A stretch of DNA of 64,000 nt from CAZRCZ01 sp964598765 (GTDB taxonomy: Bacteria; Sumerlaeota; Sumerlaeia; MVZB01; JAJFLK01), in contig CAZRCZ010000002.1 in the NCBI GenBank assembly GCA_964598765.1, forward strand, positions 186,001 to 250,000. The letters run 5' to 3'. The number at the start of each line of letters is the position of its first letter. The first letter of the stretch is position 1. The notes under the pieces are model-generated. The model saw only the letters and a list, made by a program, of their open reading frames with translations, ran no database searches and was not told the origin of the DNA. Made by a program: the position numbers and the translations under genes. Below, piece by piece: positions 18,294 through 27,609 of this stretch.

Positions 18294-20072
18294 TTGGCTC
18301 TATCTGAAATCAAAAATCACGAATCACCCAATTCCTCCGCGACGGTCTGGTCGCTGAACCGCCGTCCGGCGCGGCGATGGGAGCGGCGCGAGCGCGATCC
18401 CGAAATCGCGCGCCGTCTCCGGGCGCAACATGGATTTTCCCCTCTCATGGCGCGAATTTACGCCGCGCGGGGATTCGATTCGTCCGATCAAATCGCCGGT
18501 TTTCTCGATCCCGCGCTCTCGCGCACGCACGATCCATTCCTCATGCGGGGGATGGAAGCGGCGGTCGCGCGGATCGCCCAAGCGGTCGGGACGCGCGAGC
18601 CGATTTGGATTTATGGCGATTACGACGTGGACGGCGTGACGGCGACGGCGATCCTGAAAAGCGCGTTCGATTTTCTTTCCGTTCCCGTTCAAACCTACAT
18701 TCCGCATCGGTTGAACGAGGGTTACGGTCTGCGCGCGGAGGCGATTGAATCGCTGGCGAAAAAAGGGGCGCGCCTTATCATCACGGTGGACAACGGAACG
18801 ACGGCGCTCGGCGAGATCGAGCTGGCGTCGCGGTTGGGCATTGACGTGATCGTGACCGACCACCACGAGCCGGGGGAGAGACTTCCGTCGGCGCACGCGC
18901 TCATCAACCCCAAACAGGAGGGATGCGAATATCCGTTCAAGGAGCTTTGCGGCGCCGGAGTCGCGTTCAAGTTGGCGCACGCGATTCTCAAGCGGATGGC
19001 CGGAGACGCGGCCGGAGCGCGGGAGTTTCTGAAAACGCTTCTCGATTTCGTCGCGGTCGGGACGCTGGCCGACGTGGTTCCGCTCACGGGCGAGAATCGC
19101 GCGTTCGTCGCGCACGGACTCAAAATTTTGCGCAATGGTTGCCGTCCGGGATTCAAGACTCTTATGGAAGTCATCAAAGTAAATCCGGCGGAGGTCGGCG
19201 CGGGGAACCTCGCGTTTACCGTCGTTCCGCGTCTCAACGCCGCCGGACGAACCGAGCACGCCGAATACGCGCTTGACCTGCTTTTGACGACCGATCCGGC
19301 TCGCGCGCGCGAGTTGGCGAACCTGCTGAATCAATTCAACGACGAACGGCGGCGAATCGAGAGCGAAATCACCGAGGAGGCGCTGGAGCAAATTGACGAA
19401 AGCGGCGAGGACGCCGTGCTCGTGCTCTACCGCGAGGGGTGGCATCCCGGAATCGTGGGGATCGTCGCGTCGCGCGTCTTGGAGCGATATTATCGTCCGG
19501 TGATCGTGCTGGGGATCGAGGGGGAACGCGCGAAGGGTTCGGCGCGCTCGATCCGAGGATTCGACATTCACTCCGCGCTGACCGCGTGCCGGGAGCATCT
19601 GGAGCAATTCGGCGGCCACACGATGGCGGCGGGATTGAGTTTGAAGACCTCCTCGCTCGACGCCTTTGGCAAGGCAATCCGCGATCACGCACGCTCGGTA
19701 ATGACAGAGAGCGAGTTGTCCCCTGTTTTATCCCTTGACGCCATCGCCGACGCGGAGGATTTGACGCTCGACAACGCGCGCGCGCTGGAGGCGATGGGAC
19801 CGTTCGGACCCGGCAATCCCCGGCCCATCTTGGAGATGAGGGGATTTCATTTGGTCGAGGAGCCGCGCGTCCTTCGGGACAAACATTTGAAATTGCGCTT
19901 GGCGGCGCCGGATGGCCGCGCCTATTGGGCGATTGGGTTCGGGCAGGGGCATCGGTGCGGCGAAATTGACAGGGGAGGGCGGACCCTTTGCCTCGCGGCA
20001 ACGCCGACCGTCAATTCTTGGGGAGGCAAAGACCGGTTGGAATTGGAGATCAAGGATTTCAAGGTGGAGTGA
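18294..20072 (+). CDS. recJ: Single-stranded-DNA-specific exonuclease RecJ
   Basis: 592 residues from a TTG start. DHH-family motifs are all present: GDYDVDG at 108-114, TVDNGTT, VTDHHEP with Asp189-His190-His191, and the later DHHA1 part with HPGIVGIVASR and GGHTMAAG. It degrades single-stranded DNA 5' to 3' in recombination and mismatch repair, using metal ions bound by these Asp and His residues. The length is normal. The next gene starts with GTG overlapping the stop by 4 bases. Confidence 0.94.
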   Translation: MALSEIKNHESPNSSATVWSLNRRPARRWERRERDPEIARRLRAQHGFSPLMARIYAARGFDSSDQIAGFLDPALSRTHDPFLMRGMEAAVARIAQAVGTREPIWIYGDYDVDGVTATAILKSAFDFLSVPVQTYIPHRLNEGYGLRAEAIESLAKKGARLIITVDNGTTALGEIELASRLGIDVIVTDHHEPGERLPSAHALINPKQEGCEYPFKELCGAGVAFKLAHAILKRMAGDAAGAREFLKTLLDFVAVGTLADVVPLTGENRAFVAHGLKILRNGCRPGFKTLMEVIKVNPAEVGAGNLAFTVVPRLNAAGRTEHAEYALDLLLTTDPARARELANLLNQFNDERRRIESEITEEALEQIDESGEDAVLVLYREGWHPGIVGIVASRVLERYYRPVIVLGIEGERAKGSARSIRGFDIHSALTACREHLEQFGGHTMAAGLSLKTSSLDAFGKAIRDHARSVMTESELSPVLSLDAIADAEDLTLDNARALEAMGPFGPGNPRPILEMRGFHLVEEPRVLRDKHLKLRLAAPDGRAYWAIGFGQGHRCGEIDRGGRTLCLAATPTVNSWGGKDRLELEIKDFKVE

Positions 20073-20638
20073 GCGAATCGGAAAAAATTACGTTGCGGCG
20101 CAAAATGCGGGAACTGCGCGACAAAAGCGATCCGACATGGCGCGCCGAAGCCTCGAAACGAATTGCCGATTTCGCCTTTCATCATCCCTCCGTCGCGCAA
20201 AGCCGGAACATTTCGATCTTTGTCGGGCGCGAGCCGGAGGTTGACACCGCGCCGCTGATCGGCATGATTCTCCGATCCAAGAGATTTGCGATGATCCCTC
20301 GCGTCGAGCAGGGTTCCGATCGGTTGGCCTTGCATCGCGTCACCGATTTTCCACGCGGATTCGCGCCCGGCGCGTTCGGCATCTTGGAACCGCAACCCGA
20401 GATTTATCCCGACGTGGTTCTCGCACCGGAGATTGACCTGACCTTTGTTCCCGGTCTTGCGTTTGATCGCGCTGGTCATCGGCTTGGCTATGGAAAAGGA
20501 TATTATGATCGCTTGCTGGCGCAGTCCCCCAAGTGCGTGAAGATCGGCTTGGGATTTTCATTTCAGATTGTCGAGCGTCTTCCGAGCGAGTCGCACGATA
20601 TTCGGCTTGATGGAGTCGTCACCGAAAAGGAAGGATGA
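20069..20638 (+). CDS. 5-formyltetrahydrofolate cyclo-ligase
   Basis: 189 residues from GTG 20069, whose GTGA overlaps the recJ stop; this start is preferred over an earlier in-frame one at 19988 inside recJ. The hallmark motif VPGLAFDRAGHRLGYGKGYYDR-like segment is present near residues 130-150, with the Gly-rich loop and the YYDR end. The N-terminus LRRKMRELRDK also fits. It converts 5-formyl-THF to methenyl-THF with ATP, salvaging an inhibitory folate. Confidence 0.92.
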   Translation: MSESEKITLRRKMRELRDKSDPTWRAEASKRIADFAFHHPSVAQSRNISIFVGREPEVDTAPLIGMILRSKRFAMIPRVEQGSDRLALHRVTDFPRGFAPGAFGILEPQPEIYPDVVLAPEIDLTFVPGLAFDRAGHRLGYGKGYYDRLLAQSPKCVKIGLGFSFQIVERLPSESHDIRLDGVVTEKEG

Positions 20639-20689
20639 AAAGCCGAGAAGCATCTGCTATCTTCATAAATAGAGGACTGAGTTTGGTTT

Positions 20690-20890
20690 ATGCGTAACGT
20701 GATTATTTATCCTGGCGAGGATGGTTGGTTGGTGGTCGAATGTCCAAGTCTTCCGGGATGCGTCAGTCAGGGAAAAACCAAGGAAGAGGCGTTGGCCAAT
20801 ATCCGCGAGGCAATGGACCTCTACATCGAGACGCTTCGGGAACGCGGAAAGCCCGTGCCGGAGGATAGGCTTGAAGTTGTCGCCGTATGA
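20690..20890 (+). CDS. hicB: HicB-type antitoxin
   Basis: 66 residues with the short HicB fold: a strand pair around GWLVVECPSLPGCVSQG, then the helix TKEEALANIREAMDLYIE. It should neutralise the HicA toxin encoded next. There is no C-terminal helix-turn-helix or ribbon-helix-helix, so autoregulation through this protein is not obvious. The gene comes before the toxin, with a 4-base ATGA overlap. Confidence 0.88.
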   Translation: MRNVIIYPGEDGWLVVECPSLPGCVSQGKTKEEALANIREAMDLYIETLRERGKPVPEDRLEVVAV

Positions 20891-21108
20891 GCCGCCTGCC
20901 GGTGGTTTCCGGGCGCGAATGCGTCAAGGCTCTCGAGAAAGTCGGCTTCAAGTTTGCCCGTCAGCGCGGTAGCCACATGATCCTGTATCGAGACGAACCG
21001 TCCGCTCAGGTGGTTGTTCCGGCCCACCGCGAGATAGATCGCGGAACTCTCCGAGCAATTCTGAGACAAGCTTCACTCACCCCAGAGGAATTCGCCGACC
21101 TACTCTGA
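20887..21108 (+). CDS. hicA: HicA-type mRNA interferase toxin
   Basis: 73 residues of the double-stranded-RNA-binding-like HicA fold. The catalytic His lies in RQRGSHMILYR, the family's active segment, and VVPAHREIDRGTLRAILRQA completes the fold. HicA cuts mRNA when unbound. It overlaps hicB, forming a complete type II toxin-antitoxin pair. The toxin looks intact. Confidence 0.9.
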   Translation: MSRLPVVSGRECVKALEKVGFKFARQRGSHMILYRDEPSAQVVVPAHREIDRGTLRAILRQASLTPEEFADLL

Positions 21109-21125
21109 TATCTTCCTGATAAAAA

Positions 21126-22484
21126 ATGAACATGCGAATCCAATTCTCTTTCATTGCTTCCATTCTTGTCTTGCTCGTTGGAATTTCCGGATGCGGATAC
21201 CAGACTTTAGGATTGAGGGAAAAAGACAACTCCGAAGATCCGCCGGAAGTGCGATTGGGCGAGCGGTTGTTTCTCGACGTTCGGTTTTCCAGTCCCAACA
21301 CCTCGAAGCGATTCAGTTGCCGGACCTGCCATTTGGTTGACGAGGACAAACGGGGCATCCGCGCCTACGCCGATTTCGACGACCGAAGCCGGATTCCCCA
21401 GCGACCCGGGGACGGCTACATGATGGAACTGCGCAATTCGCCGACTCTGCTGGATACGCGCGAGATGACGCGGCTCCACTTCGACGGCGAATTTCCCTCG
21501 CTCGAAAATTTGGTCAAGACCACCATGTCCACGCGCAACATGGGTTGGCTGGCGGGAGAACAGAACAAGGCGTTCGACAACGCGCTTGCGGTTTTGCTGA
21601 ACGACCAAGCCGAAGGGGAAAACGCGGAAGGAACTTATCAGGAGCAATTCAAGAAAACTTACGGCGTCGAGATCGCGTCGCTCACGCGCGATCAAGCGGT
21701 GGATTGGATTGGGCGGTCCATGTCGGATTACATGCGCGATCTTCATTCATCGCGGACTTCCCCCTACGACATTTTCGTCAAGATCAACGGCTTGGAGACG
21801 GGTCCGGCAAAAGGCGAAGACGCGAAGGCGTATTCGCGGCGGCACTTGGAAAAAATCAACTCCCTTCAAGTCGCCGGAAAGCTGAAATTTCCGGGCGGGT
21901 TCAATCGCCGGGAGTTGGAAGGATTGAAAATTTTCTTCCGCGTCGAGGGAGAAAATCGCGTCGGCAACTGCGCGGTATGTCACACGCCGCCTCTTTTCAC
22001 CGACAACTCGTTTCACAACACCGGCGTCACGCAGGCGGAATACGACACGATTCATGGCTTAGGGGCGTTCGCGGAATTGGAAATTCCGAATGCCTCGCAG
22101 GCGAAGCGTCCCTCGGCGGATTTACGGACGACGCCCATCGGCGATAGCGCCGCCTACGCCGATTTGGGACATTGGAATTTCGTGGACCTCAAAAATTCTC
22201 CGCTTCGCCATGAGGGGGAGAGCGATGACGCCCTTCTGACGCGGATGATCGGAGCGTTCAAAACGCCAACGCTCCGTAATCTGAGATTCACCAATCCCTA
22301 TCTGCACAATGGAAGAGCCAATGAAGTTGCGGACGCGGTTCGCGCCGACGTGACGGCAAGCCGATTGGCCCAAAAGGGGCAACTCCGCTCCGGCGATTCC
22401 GAAATGAGCGGGATGAAAATCGAAGAAGGGGACGTCGCGCCGCTCGCGGCGTTTCTCAACGCGCTGAATGAGGATTACGAATAA
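21126..22484 (+). CDS. Di-haem cytochrome c peroxidase/MauG-like lipoprotein
   Basis: 452 residues with a lipoprotein signal (LVLLVGISGC, Cys23), so probably anchored to a membrane facing the periplasm. Two c-type haem sites are seen, CRTCH at 65-69 and CAVCH at 282-286. Near the end is FKTPTLRNLRFTNPYLHNGR, the family's conserved block with the TPxLRN and HNGR elements. Members reduce hydrogen peroxide or, in the MauG branch, oxidise protein side chains. I cannot tell which from sequence. The gene stands alone, converging on the spermidine-synthase-like gene. Confidence 0.88.
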   Translation: MNMRIQFSFIASILVLLVGISGCGYQTLGLREKDNSEDPPEVRLGERLFLDVRFSSPNTSKRFSCRTCHLVDEDKRGIRAYADFDDRSRIPQRPGDGYMMELRNSPTLLDTREMTRLHFDGEFPSLENLVKTTMSTRNMGWLAGEQNKAFDNALAVLLNDQAEGENAEGTYQEQFKKTYGVEIASLTRDQAVDWIGRSMSDYMRDLHSSRTSPYDIFVKINGLETGPAKGEDAKAYSRRHLEKINSLQVAGKLKFPGGFNRRELEGLKIFFRVEGENRVGNCAVCHTPPLFTDNSFHNTGVTQAEYDTIHGLGAFAELEIPNASQAKRPSADLRTTPIGDSAAYADLGHWNFVDLKNSPLRHEGESDDALLTRMIGAFKTPTLRNLRFTNPYLHNGRANEVADAVRADVTASRLAQKGQLRSGDSEMSGMKIEEGDVAPLAAFLNALNEDYE

Positions 22485-22515
22485 CGGTCTGCCGTCGGGC
22501 GACTTATCCCGAGCG

Positions 22516-24933
22516 TCACCGGTTTCCCCGCAGACTTTCGCGGCAATAGGCGGCAAACGCACAGAAGTAGCAAAGGAAGCCGACCCAATAGGAAGTTGAA
22601 ATTCCCGAACCCAACGCGATAGCGATGGCGAGAACCGAACCGCATACCGAGGTTGCTCCGTTGACTCCCCAGAACCACGGAGTCAGCAACGGCGCCTTTC
22701 GGGCGGCATGGCTCATCCCAGCGGGGAACGGCATCCCCATGAACACACCGAGGGGGAAAAGAAGGATGATGGAAACCGCCAGCCGCACGGGTGTCGTGGA
22801 GGCTTGGAATGCGGCCGTCACCGATGGCGTAATCGCTCCAAAAAGAAGGAGCGATACCAAAAGAAGTGACCAACGAATCCAACCGAATGGCGTGATTGGC
22901 GATTTCGTCAAATAGCTTCCCAACCCGCTCGAAAGCAAAAGAGTAAAGAGGGCGACCGAGAGGGCGTAGGTCGGATGGCCGAGGAAAACGGAAAGCCTTT
23001 GAATTTGCGAAATTTCGATGAACATGAACCCAAAACCGATCATCGCGAAATACACAAGAAAAGAGGACGATCCCTTCAAGAGGGATTTTTCAGTCGTGAT
23101 CAGCAAAGGAATCCCGATGCATGAGATGGTCAGCGCGGCGACGATGGCCAATAGGACCTCGAGCACGAAGACACCCCTCAAATTGAACGTGGCAAAATTT
23201 TCACGCCACAAGGGGGCATTGAAAACGTCCCCGAATCGAAGCATGTTGAAGAAGAAGGGAGAATCGTCGGTCGGCGGTTTGACATTCAAATCATAGGAGG
23301 AATAAATGTTCACCGGACGGCCTTTGCCTGAGAGCGAATCGAACATTGGATCTATGGAAGCGCGAGGACTGAAGGCAATTTCATAACGAAGTTTGCGCGC
23401 GGTCTCCTCCAAAAGATCGAGGTCGTGTTCTGAAAAGGGGGCTTTGCTAACCAGAATTGTTCCCAACCCGGTCGGGCCGTTGCTCTCCATGAGGCGGACC
23501 AGCGCGAGGTGACGGCGAGGATCTTCGGCGCCGCACTGCCGCAGGGCCTCGGAGGCAAGAGAAACGATCCGGTAGATTTCCGCAGGGCGATCCCGGTAAT
23601 ACCATCGGGAATAGGTTAGGATGCCTTTCTCGCTCAAGTGCGAGAGAAATATCTTCCAAGCATCCACCGTGTAGAGCGAGTTTTCGGCCAAGACCCACGC
23701 TCCAGCCGCAGTGGCCGCCCATGTATCAATGAACGACGCCTGAATAACGTCGTAGCTCTCCTTTTGCCGGGCAATGTAACTGCGCGCTTCGTCGTTGACG
23801 AATTTGACCCGGGGATTGCGATCCAAGTGCCCCGTGAAATCTCCAAAACCAACGTTGACCAGCTGAAGGATGAGGGGATTCAATTCGACCGCGACGACAG
23901 ACTTTTGATCGAAGGCCAAGGCGGCCAGAACATCTCTGCCGCCGCCGGCTCCAATGATCAAAACACGGGCATCGGGTCTCAGATAATGGACTATGTGGAC
24001 CAGATCATGTTTGAGAAAATCTATCTGTTCGGGATTCCCATCGTAACGGGTCATTCCCGTTCCCCCTCCGGCGTCAATGTTGATAAAAAGTTGACGGGTA
24101 TCCGCCTTGAGCCGATAGGCGGGGCTTCGACCGTAAATAAACGGATTCTGCGGTCGAGCAGGATCTCCGCCGGCGATCACGCGCGAGAAGGAATTCCATC
24201 CTTCGTAAAGATTAGGCGGCTCGCGATTCCCCTTGACCCAAATCAGGGGCAAGAGCCGGGATTGCTTGTCCGCCTGATGAATGCTCACCAAGGCAAAAAT
24301 CGCGAGCAGGATGGAAGTCGCAAGGGACGCGTTGAGCAGTCGTCGGTGGCCGCGATCCTTGAGGAAGGCGACGGACGCCAATCCCGCGAACACCGCCACC
24401 AAGACTACGGTGCTGGCCGCATCCGTCGTGGCATCGAGCAGAACGATGAGTAAAATGCATCCGGTTGCCGCCCCGGCCAGATCGGCCGCGTAAAGTTTGC
24501 CGACCTGCCCTCCTCCATTGGTCATCTTGGTGAGCGCGAGACAAATACAGATGCCGCTGAAAACGAAGGGAACGGCGATAATCGCGTAGGTAAGCCCCAA
24601 CGAAAAAACCGCCACCAAGGACGTCTCTTGGATGAAGGGAATGCAAAGATGCGCCAGAAAACTAAATACGATGGACAGCGCGAAAAGCAGGGCATTCCAG
24701 CCGAGATGGTAATGAACGCGATCGGGACGAAACCAGTCGGCCTTCAAGTAAACAATAAGGGATCCAACCGTCATGCCGAACATCCCGATGGATATTGCCA
24801 TGAAAGCAAAGTGATACCACATCGTGACGCTGAAGATGCGTGTCAGCAGGATTTCCAGCATCAGCGTCGCCATGGCGACTAGGAACAGGCCGACATAGGT
24901 TGATCTACGGGAATTGTTTTCCAAATCAATCAC
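22516..24933 (-). CDS. Membrane protein with spermidine synthase-like domain
   Basis: 805 residues from a GTG start. Residues 1-240 or so hold multiple membrane helices. The middle part is an aminopropyltransferase-like AdoMet fold with VLIIGAGGGRDVLAAL and, after an acidic strand (VVAVELNPL), the segment FVNDEARSYI. The C-terminal part returns to membrane helices. This membrane-SpeE fusion is widespread in environmental bacteria and its substrate is usually unknown; a true polyamine synthase role is not assured. It lies 28 bases after the SMP-30 gene on the same strand, so they may be cotranscribed. Confidence 0.8.
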   Translation of the reverse strand: MIDLENNSRRSTYVGLFLVAMATLMLEILLTRIFSVTMWYHFAFMAISIGMFGMTVGSLIVYLKADWFRPDRVHYHLGWNALLFALSIVFSFLAHLCIPFIQETSLVAVFSLGLTYAIIAVPFVFSGICICLALTKMTNGGGQVGKLYAADLAGAATGCILLIVLLDATTDAASTVVLVAVFAGLASVAFLKDRGHRRLLNASLATSILLAIFALVSIHQADKQSRLLPLIWVKGNREPPNLYEGWNSFSRVIAGGDPARPQNPFIYGRSPAYRLKADTRQLFINIDAGGGTGMTRYDGNPEQIDFLKHDLVHIVHYLRPDARVLIIGAGGGRDVLAALAFDQKSVVAVELNPLILQLVNVGFGDFTGHLDRNPRVKFVNDEARSYIARQKESYDVIQASFIDTWAATAAGAWVLAENSLYTVDAWKIFLSHLSEKGILTYSRWYYRDRPAEIYRIVSLASEALRQCGAEDPRRHLALVRLMESNGPTGLGTILVSKAPFSEHDLDLLEETARKLRYEIAFSPRASIDPMFDSLSGKGRPVNIYSSYDLNVKPPTDDSPFFFNMLRFGDVFNAPLWRENFATFNLRGVFVLEVLLAIVAALTISCIGIPLLITTEKSLLKGSSSFLVYFAMIGFGFMFIEISQIQRLSVFLGHPTYALSVALFTLLLSSGLGSYLTKSPITPFGWIRWSLLLVSLLLFGAITPSVTAAFQASTTPVRLAVSIILLFPLGVFMGMPFPAGMSHAARKAPLLTPWFWGVNGATSVCGSVLAIAIALGSGISTSYWVGFLCYFCAFAAYCRESLRGNR

Positions 24934-24961
24934 TTTTTGGGGCTTACATGTGAAGCCTTTG

Positions 24962-25927
24962 TCAATGTTTTCGAATGACTTTTCCCGTGCCGAGCGGTCG
25001 TTGGGAACGGGTGTGGATTGAGTTGTACCGAATCCATGGATCGCCGTGGACCGACATTTGCAACGTGAAGACTGTCGTTCGCGCGGTGATGAATAAAGTC
25101 ATGCCATTCTTGCCGCCGAAGGTTACGTTGGCCGGTTCCAGCGGAACTTCAATGGTCTCGATTTTCGTTCCGTCGGGCGCGTAAACTGTGATCGTCTTGC
25201 TTGTCAGATAGACGTTGCCCCGCTCATCCAACGTCATGCCGTCGGAGCCTTGCGGAGCAAAAAGTTTCTTGCCCGCGAGAGTTCCATCCGGCTGAATCGC
25301 GTAAGAATAGGTTTTGTCGCCGCCGTGATCGGCGACGTAGAGGATTTTTCCGTCCGGCGTTCCGATGAGACCGTTGGGGCGAACCATGTCGGCGATGACT
25401 CGCGCCACATTCTTGCCGTCGGGCGAAATGTAATAGACGTGCTCCCCATCCTGCTCCAAATCCTTTGTGTCGCCGTAGCGCGGATCGGTGAAATAGATGC
25501 CCCCTTTGGGATCAATCCAGAGATCGTTCGGGCTGTTCAATTTTTTTCCTTGGTAGCCATCGGCCAACACGGACACTTTTCCCTTGGAATCGGTCGAGGT
25601 CACCCTGCGGAGCGTTCCCTCGCAGGAGATCAGGTTCCCGTTGCGGTCGAAATAATTTCCGTTGGCTCCGCCGGTGTGGTCGCGGAAAAGCGAGATTTTG
25701 CCATCCGGCGACCATTTGTGGATGTGGTTGTTGGGGATGTCGGAAAAATAAACGTTACCGTCGTTGTCCGTGGCGGGGCCTTCGGTAAAGCTGAAACCCT
25801 CGGCGACTTTCTCGACTTGCGCGTCCGGGACGCGCAGACCGACGGACGCCGCGTTTGCCGATTTTACGGCCAGCAAAAGGCAAACCGATGAAACCGCGGC
25901 GATCAAATACCATCTGAAATTCAACAT
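24962..25927 (-). CDS. Exported SMP-30/gluconolactonase-family protein
   Basis: 321 residues from the ATG at 25927, with a GGGAAG ribosome site upstream. A signal peptide ends at SANA-ASV. The six-bladed propeller shows the metal-site signatures FTEGPATD, LNSPNDLWID and QGSDGMTLDERGNVY, with the Glu, Asn and Asp ligands in place. Family members hydrolyse sugar lactones such as gluconolactone; the export signal puts this one in the periplasm. It is divergent from the fumarase gene, with about 145 bases between. Confidence 0.88.
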   Translation of the reverse strand: MLNFRWYLIAAVSSVCLLLAVKSANAASVGLRVPDAQVEKVAEGFSFTEGPATDNDGNVYFSDIPNNHIHKWSPDGKISLFRDHTGGANGNYFDRNGNLISCEGTLRRVTSTDSKGKVSVLADGYQGKKLNSPNDLWIDPKGGIYFTDPRYGDTKDLEQDGEHVYYISPDGKNVARVIADMVRPNGLIGTPDGKILYVADHGGDKTYSYAIQPDGTLAGKKLFAPQGSDGMTLDERGNVYLTSKTITVYAPDGTKIETIEVPLEPANVTFGGKNGMTLFITARTTVFTLQMSVHGDPWIRYNSIHTRSQRPLGTGKVIRKH

Positions 25928-26072
25928 GGAGTTCTTTTCTTCCCTTAAAGAGTGGCCTATTTTTAGACGCGCGCCGCGCTGAAAGCCATTGTTTCTTTGC
26001 GATGAAGCGTGGAGTTTTGTCCGGCCTTGATGATAAAATGAATTGCAACTCCGGACGGGGAAGGTCAAATCC

Positions 26073-27602
26073 ATGAATCAATTTCGCCAATCCATGCTCG
26101 ATCTTATCGTCGAGACTTCGACCAATCTTCCCGACGACGTGCGCGAAGCGATCATCAAGGCCAGCGTGAGGGAGGAAAAAGGGACGCGGTCCGCCCAAGC
26201 GTTGGAAGTCATCAACCAAAACATAGATCAAGCCTGCTCCAATCAAGGCGCAATTTGTCAGGACACTGGAATGCCGACGTTTTATCTCGATTGTCCGGTC
26301 GGCGTGAATCAGATCGAGATGGAAAAGGACATTCGTTCCGCGATCGCCGAGGCGACGCGCCAAGGCAAACTCCGACCCAACAGCGTGGATTCGCTCACCG
26401 GCAAAAACTCCGGCGACAATCTCGGCTCCGGCACGCCGATCCTTCATTTTCACCAATGGGAGGATCCGCGAATCCGCGTCCGGTTGATTCTGAAAGGAGG
26501 CGGATGCGAAAATAAAAACATTCAATACGCGCTTCCCTGCGAACTGGAGCACATGGGACGCGCCGGACGCGATTTGGACGGCGTTCACAAGTGCATTCTT
26601 CACGCCGTCTGGCAGGCGCAAGGACAGGGTTGCTCGGCGGGATTCATCGGCGTCGCGGTCGGCGGCGACCGGACCAGCGGCTACGAACACGCCAAGCTCC
26701 AACTTTTCCGGTCAACCGACGACGTCAATCCCGATCCGCAACTCGCCAAACTCGAAGAGCAAATCATGGTCGAGGGAAACAAGCTGAACATCGGGACGAT
26801 GGGGTTCGGCGGGATGATCACGTTGCTCGGTTGCAAGATCGGCGTCATCAATCGCATTCCGGCTTCGTTCTTCGTTTCGGTTGCCTATGATTGCTGGGCG
26901 TTTCGCCGATTGACGGTTTGGATTGACCCCAAGACCGGCTCGATCCTCGAATGGGAGCAGAGGGCAATCAATCCGAAGAAGATGGCGCGGGAGGAGGGAT
27001 TTCCGCTGACGGGGAAAGAAATCCGCCTGACGACGCCGATCAGCGAAGAGACCGCGCGCAAACTCCGCGTCGGCGACGTCGTGCTATTGTCCGGACCGAT
27101 GGTCACCGGACGCGACGAAGTTCATCATTACCTCATGAGTCACGAATCGCCCGTGAATCTAAACGGCGTCGTTCTTTATCATTGCGGACCGGTGATGCTG
27201 AAGGACGCGAAGGGGAATTGGGCGGTGCAGGCCGCCGGTCCGACGACTTCGATGCGCGAGGAACCGTATCAGGCCGACATCGTGCGCAAATTCAAAATCC
27301 GCGCCGTGATCGGCAAGGGGGGAATGGGAAAGAAAACGAGCGCGGCGCTCAAGGAAATCGGCGCGGTTTATCTGAACGCCATCGGCGGCGCGGCGCAGTT
27401 CTATGCGCGGACCTTGCCCAAGGTCAAGGACGTCCATTTGCTCGAAGAATTCGGCGTTCCCGAGGCGATGTGGGAATTCGAGGCGAAGGATTTCCCCGCC
27501 ATTGTCACCATGGACAGCCACGGCGGATCGCTCCACGCCGAGGTGGAAGCCGAAAGCGGCGGACGGCTCGAGCAATTCCGCCAACCCGTCGCCGTTTCCT
27601 GA
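26073..27602 (+). CDS. fumA: Fumarate hydratase, class I (iron-sulfur)
   Basis: 509 residues from ATG 26073, with GGGGAAGG 8 bases upstream; an in-frame ATG-less extension to 26043 is not needed. It is a single chain holding both alpha and beta parts. Cys residues suited to the [4Fe-4S] cluster occur in GAICQDTG, QGCSAGFIGVAVGGD and LLGCKIG. The beta part has LSGPMVTGRDEVHHYL and the GKGGMGKKT segment. It interconverts fumarate and malate in the TCA cycle. Eight bases separate it from the next gene, the first of the membrane-TPR paralogues, so the chain of coupled genes begins here. Confidence 0.94.
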   Translation: MNQFRQSMLDLIVETSTNLPDDVREAIIKASVREEKGTRSAQALEVINQNIDQACSNQGAICQDTGMPTFYLDCPVGVNQIEMEKDIRSAIAEATRQGKLRPNSVDSLTGKNSGDNLGSGTPILHFHQWEDPRIRVRLILKGGGCENKNIQYALPCELEHMGRAGRDLDGVHKCILHAVWQAQGQGCSAGFIGVAVGGDRTSGYEHAKLQLFRSTDDVNPDPQLAKLEEQIMVEGNKLNIGTMGFGGMITLLGCKIGVINRIPASFFVSVAYDCWAFRRLTVWIDPKTGSILEWEQRAINPKKMAREEGFPLTGKEIRLTTPISEETARKLRVGDVVLLSGPMVTGRDEVHHYLMSHESPVNLNGVVLYHCGPVMLKDAKGNWAVQAAGPTTSMREEPYQADIVRKFKIRAVIGKGGMGKKTSAALKEIGAVYLNAIGGAAQFYARTLPKVKDVHLLEEFGVPEAMWEFEAKDFPAIVTMDSHGGSLHAEVEAESGGRLEQFRQPVAVS

Positions 27603-27609
27603 TGGTCTC

